Under the pieces are notes generated by a model. It was not told the origin of the DNA, did no database searches, and saw nothing but the letters and a program-made list of their open reading frames with translations. 64,000 nt of DNA from Brevibacillus fluminis (GTDB lineage: Bacteria; Bacillota; Bacilli; Brevibacillales; Brevibacillaceae), in the NCBI RefSeq assembly GCF_003710825.1, contig NZ_RHHQ01000004.1:372001-436000 (forward strand). The letters are read 5' to 3'. Made by a program: the position numbers and the translations under genes. How positions within the stretch are numbered: the stretch's first letter is position 1; each line of letters starts with the position of its first letter. Positions 35,082 to 43,838 of the stretch are shown here, piece after piece.

Positions 35082-35306
35082 TTACATTGCGGCGGACGAC
35101 TGGTCTTGCGTAGCCGGCACTGCCGCCAAAATTCGGTCGATTACAAAATGACGCTTTGCTTTTCGGGTAAAACAATACGCTTTGACCGTATCACCGGTTA
35201 TGGCCAGCAGGCGAATCATCCGTTTGCTGATCTGGCCATTTTGGTCCATATAAATGATTTCAACCAATTGGTTTCGGACGAAAAATCGTTGTAAATCTCG
35301 CTGCAT
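35082..35306 (-). CDS. Small WYL-like / YolD-like protein, probably SOS-regulated
   Basis: Protein of 74 residues whose pattern, LVEIIYMDQNGQISKRMIRLLAI then VKAYCFTRKAKRHFVIDRILAAVP, resembles the Sm-like core of WYL domains and YolD-type proteins, which sense ligands or DNA-damage signals. The ATG at 35306 has GAGGAG six bases upstream; the frame extends to 35471 only inside the kinase 3' end. Its promoter carries a near-perfect LexA box, so it should be induced by DNA damage. Its molecular role is unknown. It ends at a bidirectional terminator. Confidence 0.82.
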   Translation of the reverse strand: MQRDLQRFFVRNQLVEIIYMDQNGQISKRMIRLLAITGDTVKAYCFTRKAKRHFVIDRILAAVPATQDQSSAAM

Positions 35307-35329
35307 GTTCGACTCCTCCTCGAAAAAAG

Positions 35330-35375
35330 GAACGTTTGTTCTCTCATTATATGCGAACGATATACGAACATGCAA
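35330..35375 (-). promoter_or_regulatory. Sigma-A promoter with LexA (SOS) box for the WYL-like gene
   Basis: On the minus strand TTGCAT (35375-35370), an 18-base spacer and TATAAT (35351-35346) form a promoter. Just downstream, AGAACAAACGTTCC (35342-35329) matches the Bacillus LexA consensus CGAACRNRYGTTYC in 13 of 14 positions. The box lies at the expected start of transcription, where LexA would block it. Confidence 0.75.
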
Positions 35376-35382
35376 ATCCACT

Positions 35383-38316
35383 TTATTTTTCCTGATCGTC
35401 TTCCTTCTCTTCGGATAATGCATCTGATTTGGTATCCGGATCAGGCACATAGATTTGGCCGGCGCGCTCACGCTTTGCGATGGTCACATTCAGCACTTCC
35501 GTCAACATTTTCGGATGGTATGGCTTGACTAGGTAGCCTTTTGCCCCCAGCTCCCAGGCCTTGTTCTTTTCTTCGAATGCGCTGGAAATCAGGATGGGAA
35601 TGCGGCTTGCTTCCTGGTTCTCCTTCATTTCCGAGATGACCTGCCATCCGTCCATTCCAGCACCAAGCATCAGATCGAGCACCACTGCATCCGGTTGAAG
35701 CTTCGCAATTTGCTGAACGGCTTCGCGCCCGTTCGCAAAATGGAAGACCGTAAAATCACTGCTCTCCAGCTCTGTCCGCAACAGCTCCGCCAAATTGACA
35801 TCGTCTTCCACCAATACAATCTGGCCACCTGTAGAAATTTTTTGCGGGTGTACAGCCACCGCCGCTTCCTCCTGTCCCAAACGTTGTTCATCTGGCGCAA
35901 GGGGCAGCTGGACGGTAAATGTGCTACCTCGACCGAACTCGGTGGAGACATCGATTGTCCCTTGATGGAAGCCAAGAATTTCTTTCACGATGGCCAGTCC
36001 CAAGCCGGTTCCGCCGATTTCCCGACGGTCCGAGTTATCGACCCGATAAAATTTGGTGAACAGATGTGGCAGCGATTCCTCCGGTATCCCCAATCCTTGG
36101 TCACTCACATCCAATTTGACGAATCCGTTTTCTTCCTCGCACGTGATTTCAACTGGTCCACCCGCTGGCGAATACTTGACAGCATTGCTAAGCAGGTTCG
36201 TAATGACTTGACGGATTTTGTCCGCATCACCTGTGATCGGTATGAGAGGCTGTTTCGGCTCGAACACGAACCGGTGCAGGCGCGTGTTCACTCGCTGTAG
36301 CTCAATCGCTTCTTTTACAATCTCGATCAGGTTTAGCGGTGTCATGTTGTAGTTTTGCTTACCAGATTCCATACGCTGCAAATCCAAGAAATCGTTGATC
36401 AAATTGGTCAGGCGGGTCGCTTCCTGATGGATGGTTTGCATATATTTCCGCTGCCGTTCAGGTGACAGCTGCTTATGCAGCAACAGCTCGGCAAAGCCCA
36501 GCACGCTCGCAAGCGGCGTCCGCAGTTCATGGCTGACCGTGCTCACGAACTCCGATTTCATCTGATCAATCTCATACTCTCTGGTAATATCGCGATGAAC
36601 GAGCAGCGTTCCCAGTTTGTCCGTTCCACGGTAAAGCGGGACGTCGTACATCTGGATGTATCGTTTCTGCTCCAGGTTCACTTCATAAACAAACGTTTTG
36701 GCAGAACGAGCTTTCCCTATAACTGCATCGGTAATGAATGCGAGCATTTTTTCAGGCTCGCTTACGTATTTCTGTAGATAAGGGAACAGCAATTCATGCG
36801 GGGTATGTACCTGTCCGCCGGGTTGGGACTGCCCTAAAATTTCGAACATCTTTCGGTTGACTTGAATGGTGACGCCGGAAGGATTGAGCAGCTGGACACC
36901 TTCCTGGATTGTATCGAGTATGTCTTGCGTGAGCTGCCGCTGTTTTTCCGTTTCTTCATACATATCCAGCTTCTCAAGCGACAAAGAGATTTGTTTCGCT
37001 AAACCGGTGATTTCTTTCATTTCCGGTTCTGTAGCCGACTTACCCAGACGCGTGAGAACCATGCAGGCAATCAGCTCATTTTTGGCCGACAAAACAGGCA
37101 AGAACAGATCATGGCCGTATGCTTCCTCTACATGATAGCCCCGTTCTCCTGCGGTCTGCTTTCGCTTGAGTTGATACGGGAGAAGGGTTTCCCTGATCCG
37201 TATCAACATTCCGGACTCGAGCTGGTCGAGAAACTGCCTGATCCCTTCAGGCGCAATACCGAATCCGGCGTGATCACGCGATTGGTTCAAAAGCACGATG
37301 ATTCCTTTGTCCGCAGCCGTCACTTCCACCATATTGTGGATGATGCTGGTCAAGAGCTCCTGCTTGTTCAACGTGTTGGCAAGCGACATGATCAGCCGAT
37401 TCCGCTTTTCCAAATACCGCTCACTGGCTTCCGTTTTGGCGAGCGCCTCCTGCAATTCCTCCTGCTGCATTTGCAGTTCGTCCTGCTGTGCTTGCAGCTC
37501 CTCATTTTGCATCAGCAGCTCTTCTTCTTTCGTCTGGATTTGGACCATCATCGAATGGAACGAACGGGACAAATGGCCGATTTCGTCCGATCGATCCATT
37601 TCAGGCATCATCACATGTTCACCACGTGCAATTTTGTCAGTCGCACTTGAAAGTTGTGTAAGCGGTGTACCCACATCCCTCGCCACCCGGAACGTCACCC
37701 AAACGGCAGCCAAGAGGATGCCCAAAAAGTAGATCAAAAACAGGAATCCCTGCCCTGAAATCACGTTGGACAGCTCCTCGCTCTCTTTTTTCAGTTCGAG
37801 TTCGCTGTTTTTCTTGAATTCATTGGCATAGGCGACCAGTTCGTTCACCGTCTGATTGACCCCGGATGAGGACAGCTTTCGAAGCGAATCATAGTCATCC
37901 CGCTCCACCATTCCGACTGCCTTTGGCAACGTAACAGCAAAGTACTCATCAAAAAAGTGCCGAATCGACTTCGTGAGCTCTATTTCTTCAGGACTGAGCT
38001 TCAGCTTAGAAAATGCGGCAAGCGACTGTTCCAGCTCTTTTTTCTCTTGAAAAATTTCTGCATATTCCTGCTTGTTTTTAAACGAATAATAGCCACGCAC
38101 GCGGAAAAACAATTGGTTGGTATGATATGAAATTTCCGAAACAAGCTCCTGCTTGCGCTTTAGCTCGTTTTCGATCTTCCGGTACTGTTCTAGCGTCGTG
38201 TAATTCAGCCAAAGGGCTGCCAGCGCACCGGCAATAATCAGCGTCAAGACCGACAGCATCAAAACAACGAAGCGGCGGCTAATGCTTTGCTTTACATAGT
38301 TTATCGCTTTTACCAT
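35383..38316 (-). CDS. Hybrid sensor histidine kinase (membrane sensor, HAMP, GAF, PAS, HisKA, HATPase, REC)
   Basis: Membrane kinase of 977 residues: membrane segments at about 16-38 and 190-209 around a helical extracellular region, HAMP (210-262), a Gln/Glu-rich coiled coil (262-300), a GAF-like domain (about 310-450), PAS (about 465-580), HisKA with His596 (SHELRTP), the ATPase domain with NLLSNAVKYSP and GGTGLGLAIVKEIL, and a C-terminal receiver with AVVLDLML. Its catalytic half is strikingly like that of the kinase at 22224-25277, pointing to an old duplication. A CheY-like regulator lies 207 bases upstream, separated by a terminator. Confidence 0.94.
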   Translation of the reverse strand: MVKAINYVKQSISRRFVVLMLSVLTLIIAGALAALWLNYTTLEQYRKIENELKRKQELVSEISYHTNQLFFRVRGYYSFKNKQEYAEIFQEKKELEQSLAAFSKLKLSPEEIELTKSIRHFFDEYFAVTLPKAVGMVERDDYDSLRKLSSSGVNQTVNELVAYANEFKKNSELELKKESEELSNVISGQGFLFLIYFLGILLAAVWVTFRVARDVGTPLTQLSSATDKIARGEHVMMPEMDRSDEIGHLSRSFHSMMVQIQTKEEELLMQNEELQAQQDELQMQQEELQEALAKTEASERYLEKRNRLIMSLANTLNKQELLTSIIHNMVEVTAADKGIIVLLNQSRDHAGFGIAPEGIRQFLDQLESGMLIRIRETLLPYQLKRKQTAGERGYHVEEAYGHDLFLPVLSAKNELIACMVLTRLGKSATEPEMKEITGLAKQISLSLEKLDMYEETEKQRQLTQDILDTIQEGVQLLNPSGVTIQVNRKMFEILGQSQPGGQVHTPHELLFPYLQKYVSEPEKMLAFITDAVIGKARSAKTFVYEVNLEQKRYIQMYDVPLYRGTDKLGTLLVHRDITREYEIDQMKSEFVSTVSHELRTPLASVLGFAELLLHKQLSPERQRKYMQTIHQEATRLTNLINDFLDLQRMESGKQNYNMTPLNLIEIVKEAIELQRVNTRLHRFVFEPKQPLIPITGDADKIRQVITNLLSNAVKYSPAGGPVEITCEEENGFVKLDVSDQGLGIPEESLPHLFTKFYRVDNSDRREIGGTGLGLAIVKEILGFHQGTIDVSTEFGRGSTFTVQLPLAPDEQRLGQEEAAVAVHPQKISTGGQIVLVEDDVNLAELLRTELESSDFTVFHFANGREAVQQIAKLQPDAVVLDLMLGAGMDGWQVISEMKENQEASRIPILISSAFEEKNKAWELGAKGYLVKPYHPKMLTEVLNVTIAKRERAGQIYVPDPDTKSDALSEEKEDDQEK

Positions 38317-38407
38317 CCATCATTCTCCCACTCTATCAGCACAAAATCTTGTCATTCTCATCCATTCTTTCCGACTCTGCACGATCTGTCAACGAATTTT
38401 GGGCAAG

Positions 38408-38437
38408 AAAAAAACCGACCACAAACATTGTGATCGG
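38408..38437 (-). terminator. Intrinsic terminator after the CheY-like gene
   Basis: CCGATCACA pairs with TGTGGTCGG (one G-T pair) around a 5-base loop, followed by a seven-T run on the minus strand. It lies between the receiver gene and the hybrid kinase. Confidence 0.85.
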
Positions 38438-38523
38438 AAGAGTGTACGTGAATGTACTGATCTTAACAATAACGACTAATATATGCATTAGTAGATGATA
38501 CCCATTATTGCCGAAAAAAACTT

Positions 38524-38889
38524 TTAACAGCGCGTCGCTATTTTTTGAATGGACAGCTCCAGACGGTCGCGTTGCAGCGGTTTTACTACGTAATCGATCG
38601 CGCCCACGGAAATGGCCCGGACGATCAAATCTTTTTGCCCTCTTGCAGTGCAAATGATCACCTTGGCCTGCTGATCGATCTCCATGATTTTTTCTAATGC
38701 CGCCAAACCATCCATGCCGGGCATCGAAATATCCATTGTGATGAGGTCCGGGCGGTACATGCGGTACAGCATGATGGCTTCCTCTCCGCTTTTGGCCTCC
38801 GTCACCACCGTGAAACCCAATGATTCGATGATGGTGCGTAGAATGGATCTTGTGAATCCGGCATCGTCCACGATCATAACCGTTTTCAA
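38524..38889 (-). CDS. CheY-like response regulator
   Basis: Single receiver domain of 121 residues starting MKTVMIVDDAGFTRSILRTI, with the acidic DD pair at 8-9, the phosphoacceptor in LITMDISMPGMDG, Thr in IICTARG and Lys in VVKPLQRDRL. The ADDR-to-FTRSILR start is like CheY of Bacillus, yet no chemotaxis gene lies nearby. It may partner with the downstream hybrid kinase or act in chemotaxis elsewhere. Confidence 0.92.
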   Translation of the reverse strand: MKTVMIVDDAGFTRSILRTIIESLGFTVVTEAKSGEEAIMLYRMYRPDLITMDISMPGMDGLAALEKIMEIDQQAKVIICTARGQKDLIVRAISVGAIDYVVKPLQRDRLELSIQKIATRC

Positions 38890-38922
38890 GACAATTCCTC
38901 GCTTCCCGCTTATCCGGGGTGG

Positions 38923-40899
38923 TCAGATGATCTTGTTGTCAGGATAAGCTATTGACTGTCGTTTCCCTTCTTTCCATCGTACAGGATGTGACTGAACATT
39001 TTCTGAACAACCGACAAAGCCGTTAGCATGGTCACATAGGAGAGCTGCCGTCTCTTCCGGATGAGCGAGCGGGAATTGGTGACCATGCGGAACCATGATA
39101 GTTGCAAGCTCGGCATATTCAGCCGGCAACGTGTAAGCTTTATCATGGATACCCCACACGATGGTCGCTCGGCTGCCAAGAAGATCGACCATCGCCAATG
39201 GGGATGCACGATGGAACAACAGCTGCATTGCGTGGGCATTGGCATAGGCGATGCGCTGGGAACGCAGACTGTCTGTAACTTGTTTCACATAGGTTGGCAA
39301 GTGCTCGCTGGTAGACGTGAATGCACCAGCGTCGATCATCCGCTTCGCCCATGCGTGTGGACGAAGACTGCGCAGCATCAATCGGAGCAGCTTCGGTGTG
39401 GCGCTCGCCCACCTCAGGAGTCTATCATGCGGCGCCTCAAAAGCTGGTTGGAGCAACATGAGCTGATCTAGTTTGTCGCCCAGCCGTGGCGCGACTTTTC
39501 CAGCAAGATACGCCCCCCACGAATGCCCGACCAAGCGGATAGGTCCCTCATCAGGCAAAGCAGCTAGCGACTCAGCGAGTGCGATTACGATCATTTCCAC
39601 AGACTCGCTGCCGTTTTCAGTATCCAGCGATGGCGAGCGCCCGAATCCGGGCAAATCGATCAGCCAGACTGGATTACCCGTCTTTTCATGAAGCCGAATA
39701 GCCAGTGGCAGCAACGCTTCTGCATGGCTAAACAAGCCGTGCACCAAGACCCACGGTTGTCCGGTTCCTTTTTTATAGAAGGCAGACAGATTCGCCAGGC
39801 GCCGTCGCTCGAACTGCTCCAACCCTTCACCTGGTTGGCTTGTCAATCGGTAATCTAAATCTGCGATCACAAACGGAAGAACATCTTCAACAGATAACAT
39901 TCGCTCATTTTCGCCACCGTTCAACGTGAGAAGCTGTTTCGCGCTTTCATTGGGAAATTCTCGCTCAGTGATGAAGGCCATCGATTCCGTCGGGATTCCG
40001 GTCATTCGCGCCAATCCCCAGCCCATTGCCTTTTGCATCCAATCGAGCGGAATAGCGAGCTTCGGCACTGGAATCCGCATTTGACGAGCCATGAAAGCGA
40101 GCAATTGCGTCATCGACATGCTCGTCGCTTTGTCGCCTAGCAAGGTGTACGTGCCGCTGATCGATTTCGCTTGGCGAACAACCGCCACGACGGCGTGCGC
40201 GACATCATCATTGGTGACAAGCGGCAGCCAATGATTAGCCCCTCCCGGGATAACCGGCATCAGCCCGCGGTTCATCGCATCCACCAAAATCCCCAGTCCA
40301 CCTACCTGTTCCGTTTCGCCAGTCGGGCGGGCTCCAATGACGGTTGACGGATTCATCACGGCCAGCGGGTAGCCGTGTGTTTTTGCCTGTTGTCGAATAT
40401 ACAAGTCAGCCAAAAACTTCATCCGCTCATAGGCTCCTTCCCCTTGTAAAAACGAATCCATGGAAAACACGTCGGCTTCCATATCAACGTTCTCGTCCCC
40501 AAAAGGACTCATATACCCGACGACATGCACAAACTGCCGCAAGCCGCGCGTTTGGTGGATCGCACGAGCAAGGTCGGCCAAATGAACCGCCCCGTCGAGA
40601 AACGTTTTTCGTGCCAGCTCTGACCCTAGCGTAATGTCCATCGTCCCGCCGGCATGGATGATGACGTCAGCCGTCAGCGCCTTTTCATAGGCGGCGTCAT
40701 CCAATCCCAGTCGCTCTTTTTGCAAATCGCCAACCAGAAAATCGATCCGCCCGCTTTTCTCCATCCCAAGCTGTTTGAACAATCGTTCTGCTTTTTCCCT
40801 CGAGCGGCATAATACGAAAATCTCTTCTTCACCATTCTGAAGTTGTTTGAGAATCTCCTTGCCAATCACACCCGTTCCACCTGTCACGAAAAGCTTCAT
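38923..40899 (-). CDS. Fusion of NAD(P)-dependent acyl reductase-like SDR domain and alpha/beta hydrolase
   Basis: Two-domain cytoplasmic enzyme of 658 residues. Residues 1 to about 370 form an extended SDR of the male-sterility/thioester-reductase type, with TGGTGVIGKEIL (7-18), YERMKFLADLY as the catalytic YxxxK, and NPSTVIG. After a linker, residues about 385-640 form an alpha/beta hydrolase with oxyanion residues in VHGLFSHAEA, nucleophile elbow GHSWGA and a C-terminal HGHQFPLAHPEE. A reductase joined to a hydrolase suggests handling of a fatty acyl or ester intermediate. A TetR regulator lies upstream with matching operators before both genes. Confidence 0.88.
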   Translation of the reverse strand: MKLFVTGGTGVIGKEILKQLQNGEEEIFVLCRSREKAERLFKQLGMEKSGRIDFLVGDLQKERLGLDDAAYEKALTADVIIHAGGTMDITLGSELARKTFLDGAVHLADLARAIHQTRGLRQFVHVVGYMSPFGDENVDMEADVFSMDSFLQGEGAYERMKFLADLYIRQQAKTHGYPLAVMNPSTVIGARPTGETEQVGGLGILVDAMNRGLMPVIPGGANHWLPLVTNDDVAHAVVAVVRQAKSISGTYTLLGDKATSMSMTQLLAFMARQMRIPVPKLAIPLDWMQKAMGWGLARMTGIPTESMAFITEREFPNESAKQLLTLNGGENERMLSVEDVLPFVIADLDYRLTSQPGEGLEQFERRRLANLSAFYKKGTGQPWVLVHGLFSHAEALLPLAIRLHEKTGNPVWLIDLPGFGRSPSLDTENGSESVEMIVIALAESLAALPDEGPIRLVGHSWGAYLAGKVAPRLGDKLDQLMLLQPAFEAPHDRLLRWASATPKLLRLMLRSLRPHAWAKRMIDAGAFTSTSEHLPTYVKQVTDSLRSQRIAYANAHAMQLLFHRASPLAMVDLLGSRATIVWGIHDKAYTLPAEYAELATIMVPHGHQFPLAHPEETAALLCDHANGFVGCSENVQSHPVRWKEGKRQSIAYPDNKII

Positions 40900-40917
40900 C
40901 TTATTCCCTCCACGAAA

Positions 40918-40935
40918 TAGTACTGAACAGTTCTA
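40918..40935 (-). promoter_or_regulatory. TetR operator upstream of the reductase-hydrolase gene
   Basis: TAGTACTGAACAGTTCTA is an imperfect palindrome with arms TAGnACTG and CAGTnCTA. Its complement differs in only two bases from the site in front of the tetR gene at 41565-41582. It lies about 20-37 bases upstream of the gene start, between it and tetR. Confidence 0.75.
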
Positions 40936-40961
40936 GTTTGTGCTGTAAAAAAACTGCTTCC

Positions 40962-41561
40962 TCAGCCCTGAAGCAGTTGATAAAAATGTGTTGCCGTCTC
41001 CTGAATCATTTCTGGATTCTGTGTTGTTTCCGCCAATACGAGTGCTCCCTCGAGCGCTGCTATGAACAGAGCAGCAGCAGAAGCGGCCGATACATCCGGG
41101 CGAAATTCTCCGCGGGCGACTCCTTGCTCGAACAAGCGCGTTAAGACAGGCGGTAGCTCTGCAAAAAAACGAGTGATTCGTTGTTTGACTTGACCGGCAT
41201 CTCGTGGGCTTTGCACATACAGGGAGACAAATGGACATCCGCCCTGACAGTCACGCGCGTTTATCGCCGTGGTGAGCATGTCAATAAACGCCTTCATCCG
41301 CTCTTTCACGGTTTTTTCATGCTGGGCGACCAGCTCGGCAATGGCTGTCTCATACATGTCGACCCAATACTCGACAACTGCCAGCAGCAAATCCTCCTTT
41401 CCTTGAAAGTGGTAATAAATATTGGACTTGGATACGCGGCTGATCTGCATCACCTCGTCCATGCTGGTTTGCGCATAGCCTTCTCGCAAAAATAGATCGG
41501 CAGCTGTTTCAATCACCTTGGAACGATTGGACCTTCTGGAAGTTTTTGTTTTCACATTCAC
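40962..41561 (-). CDS. TetR/AcrR family transcriptional regulator
   Basis: Repressor of 199 residues. The N-terminal HTH domain contains VIETAADLFLREGYAQTSMDEV and ISRVSKSNIYYHFQGKEDLLLAVVE, and the helical effector domain with GGCPFVSLYVQ is of the fatty-acid or xenobiotic-sensing type. The start is GTG at 41561; no Shine-Dalgarno is present and the predicted transcription start is within a few bases, so the mRNA may be leaderless. It probably represses itself and the downstream reductase-hydrolase gene through the paired operators. Confidence 0.92.
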   Translation of the reverse strand: MNVKTKTSRRSNRSKVIETAADLFLREGYAQTSMDEVMQISRVSKSNIYYHFQGKEDLLLAVVEYWVDMYETAIAELVAQHEKTVKERMKAFIDMLTTAINARDCQGGCPFVSLYVQSPRDAGQVKQRITRFFAELPPVLTRLFEQGVARGEFRPDVSAASAAALFIAALEGALVLAETTQNPEMIQETATHFYQLLQG

Positions 41562-41564
41562 ATT

Positions 41565-41582
41565 TAGAACTATACAGTACTA
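41565..41582 (-). promoter_or_regulatory. TetR operator overlapping the tetR promoter
   Basis: TAGAACTATACAGTACTA shares 16 of 18 bases with the complement of the operator at 40918-40935. It covers the -10 box of the tetR promoter, the expected place for autorepression. Confidence 0.75.
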
Positions 41583-41597
41583 CTTATTAACCGTCAA
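41569..41597 (-). promoter_or_regulatory. Sigma-A promoter of tetR
   Basis: On the minus strand TTGACG (41597-41592) and TATAGT (41574-41569) are exactly 17 bases apart. The GTG start codon lies only 7 bases beyond the -10 box. Confidence 0.8.
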
Positions 41598-41668
41598 GAT
41601 TTGTCTGGATTTATACGTATGGTTTGGGGCAAGCCAGGCGTACACTACGTGATGGAGGGTGATTGGCC

Positions 41669-41860
41669 ATGCTGAATGATTATCGTTTTACCGCATCATG
41701 GAGAGAGGCTTCGGCCATGGTAAAAAAATTGAAGAAACGCAAAGTTCCCTATTCCTTGACTCAATCGGCGGGACAGCGAAGAGTGGAATTCGTCTTTTCC
41801 AATGTGAGCGAACCGCAGTATTTTTATTTGTTTCTGCTGTTTGAAGACAAGCTTAGTTAA
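41669..41860 (+). CDS. Small protein of unknown function, 63 residues
   Basis: Not recognised. It encodes 63 residues beginning MLNDYRFTASWREASAMVKK; the N-terminal part is basic and probably helical, and the C-terminal part has beta-like segments (RRVEFVFSNV, PQYFYLFLLFED). There is a good GGAGGG ribosome binding site before the ATG at 41669, with a TTG at 41663 as alternative. It lies alone between the divergent tetR gene and the convergent serine hydrolase (14 bases apart). The ribosome binding site and complete frame support it; no function is offered. Confidence 0.6.
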   Translation: MLNDYRFTASWREASAMVKKLKKRKVPYSLTQSAGQRRVEFVFSNVSEPQYFYLFLLFEDKLS

Positions 41861-41874
41861 AGCCGATACGCTCC

Positions 41875-43233
41875 TTACTCCCGTCTTGCTGACGTTAGAT
41901 TCCCGTCCTCGCTGATGATAATGCTCTCAGCGCGGTTTTTTCCGTTGGAAACAAACTCCACTTCACTCGGATCCCAGCGAACGAAAAAGCGAGTGTCCGA
42001 TAACGGATACAGTTCGACGCGTACTTTTCCTACGGCTTGCAAATAGAGACGCCCCTCCTCGGTCGTCACCGTCATCGTCGTTTGGTCCTCATTGTCCAAC
42101 ACATATTTACCCAAATAAGCAGAGTAAATGGAAGGGTCGATGTTGGCCGGTTTTTTTTTCGGTGGTGCAGTTGGGAGTTCGCTCGGCATATCGAACAAAA
42201 TGTTTTCCGCTGCTAAATTGAAGGCCTGTTTAAATTCTGCATTTTGCTCGACGTTGCAGAGAATAATCAATGTCTTTTTCTGATCGTGATAATGATTCAA
42301 AAGGGTCGAGTACCCAGGCCAGCCTCCTGTATGGCTGATGATTCGGCCTTTTTCCTCGTTCTCTTCCAAAAGCCAGCCGAAGCCGTAATCAAACGTCTCA
42401 CCGTTGTTCAAGCGGACGGGCGCAAACATTTCCTCCAACGTTTCACCGTTCACAAGCTGATCTGTGTACAGCGCCTGATCGAGTTTCAACAGGTCGGACA
42501 ATGTGGAATTGACCGTACCGTCCCCTTGAATTCCGTCCAGGTAGACCACAAAATCCGTGTCGGCAACGAAATCGGGAAGCTCATAGCGATCGGAATAGAG
42601 GTCATAGACGTAGCCATATGCGTAATTTTCGATCTGTTCCTTCTCGTAACGGCGGTTATACACCTGTGTATGGTGCATGCCGAGCGGTTCGAATAGTTCT
42701 TCTTTTAGGTAGGACGCAAAGCTTTTGCCAGCTATTTTTTCGATGAGGATCGCGAGCAGCACGTAGCCTGTATTGCTGTAGAGCCATCTTTCATTGGGCT
42801 CAAAATCGACAGGGGGCTGATGCGCGAGCAGCATATCCAGCACATCTTGATTCGTCGCGATTTTGGCCCGATCCCAATGACTGGAAAACAGCTCCATATA
42901 ATCAGGCAGACCTGATGTGTGGTTCAGCAAATTGCGGATCGTGATGCCTTTGTACGGGAAGTCTGGGAGCCATCTGCCAATTAGCTCATCGTAGCTGGCC
43001 TTGCCTTGCTCCACCAGTTTGACCATCCCAAGTGCGGTAATCGGTTTGGAAACGGAGGCCAGCTCGAACACGCTATCTAACGCAAGCTTGCGCCCAGTTG
43101 CGATATCCGCGTCGCCATACGCCGCTTGAAAGATGACATTTCCGTTTTCCGCCGCGAGGACAACGCCATTGAAAAGCTGCTTTTCTGCCAATGTACCGAA
43201 TAAATGGGCAAACCGCTCTTGCTTCGTTTTCAA
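41875..43233 (-). CDS. Serine hydrolase, beta-lactamase class C / penicillin-binding fold
   Basis: Protein of 452 residues with the acyl-serine motifs SVSK (Ser60, Lys63), YSN (152-154) and HTGG (in IISHTGGWPGYS). The catalytic domain spans about 5-345 and is followed by a linker rich in Pro and Lys and a small beta-rich C-terminal domain. It has no signal peptide, so it is probably cytoplasmic, unlike true beta-lactamases; a peptidase or esterase role is more likely. It lies downstream of the marR gene with a matching operator in front of it. Confidence 0.9.
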   Translation of the reverse strand: MKTKQERFAHLFGTLAEKQLFNGVVLAAENGNVIFQAAYGDADIATGRKLALDSVFELASVSKPITALGMVKLVEQGKASYDELIGRWLPDFPYKGITIRNLLNHTSGLPDYMELFSSHWDRAKIATNQDVLDMLLAHQPPVDFEPNERWLYSNTGYVLLAILIEKIAGKSFASYLKEELFEPLGMHHTQVYNRRYEKEQIENYAYGYVYDLYSDRYELPDFVADTDFVVYLDGIQGDGTVNSTLSDLLKLDQALYTDQLVNGETLEEMFAPVRLNNGETFDYGFGWLLEENEEKGRIISHTGGWPGYSTLLNHYHDQKKTLIILCNVEQNAEFKQAFNLAAENILFDMPSELPTAPPKKKPANIDPSIYSAYLGKYVLDNEDQTTMTVTTEEGRLYLQAVGKVRVELYPLSDTRFFVRWDPSEVEFVSNGKNRAESIIISEDGNLTSARRE

Positions 43234-43279
43234 GCCAATCTCTCCCTTTTCGCTATGTTTTTATCGGAAACTAAATATT

Positions 43280-43295
43280 TTAGATAACTTAACAA
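43280..43295 (-). promoter_or_regulatory. Putative MarR operator before the serine hydrolase gene
   Basis: TTAGATAACTTAACAA at this site differs in one base from the complement of 43839-43854 in front of the marR gene. Two such copies, one before the regulator and one before its neighbour, suggest the binding site of this MarR protein. Confidence 0.65.
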
Positions 43296-43339
43296 TTAGG
43301 CATGCGAGGGAAACTGTTTACCCCCCGTGGTGGAAATGC

Positions 43340-43816
43340 TTACTCGCCACCGGCTTCCTTATCGCGGCCCAACTCGCGCTCGACGATCCCTTTCAGCTTG
43401 AGGACAATGTTTTTCATCGTGACCACCTCTTCCACATCCAACTGCGAATAGAAGCGTTCGACAACGTTGCGGTCCACCATTTCTTCTTTAATGAAATATT
43501 GAATGCCCAACTCATCGAGCCTAACGAGGATTTCCCGGCGGTTTTGGAGATTGATCTCCCGCCGCACATACCCCGCTTTTTCCAGCTTGCTGATAATTTG
43601 ACTGACTGCGCTTGCGGACACCTTCATTTTCTCGGCGATTTCGCTGACGGTCAGCTGCGTATGTTTGTGGACCAGTTCGAGCAGGATTGTCTGTTTTGCC
43701 GTAATTTCCGTGTCCAGGGCGTCTTGGTACTCCTGCAAAATCATCACATTCATCGCGTAATTCGCTTCATTCATCTCTTTGACGATCGCATGGAGGTCGA
43801 TATGGTCTGCTTTCAT
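43340..43816 (-). CDS. MarR family transcriptional regulator
   Basis: Winged-helix regulator of 158 residues. The recognition region reads LTVSEIAEKMKVSASAVSQIISKLEKAGYVRREI, followed by the wing NRREILVRL. The long C-terminal helix (VEEVVTMKNIVLKLKGIVE) is for dimerisation. No cysteine for thiol redox sensing is visible. It precedes the serine hydrolase gene by 106 bases and both genes have a near-identical 16-base site in front of them. Confidence 0.92.
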   Translation of the reverse strand: MKADHIDLHAIVKEMNEANYAMNVMILQEYQDALDTEITAKQTILLELVHKHTQLTVSEIAEKMKVSASAVSQIISKLEKAGYVRREINLQNRREILVRLDELGIQYFIKEEMVDRNVVERFYSQLDVEEVVTMKNIVLKLKGIVERELGRDKEAGGE

Positions 43817-43838
43817 GTAAATACGTTCGCACCCTTCA

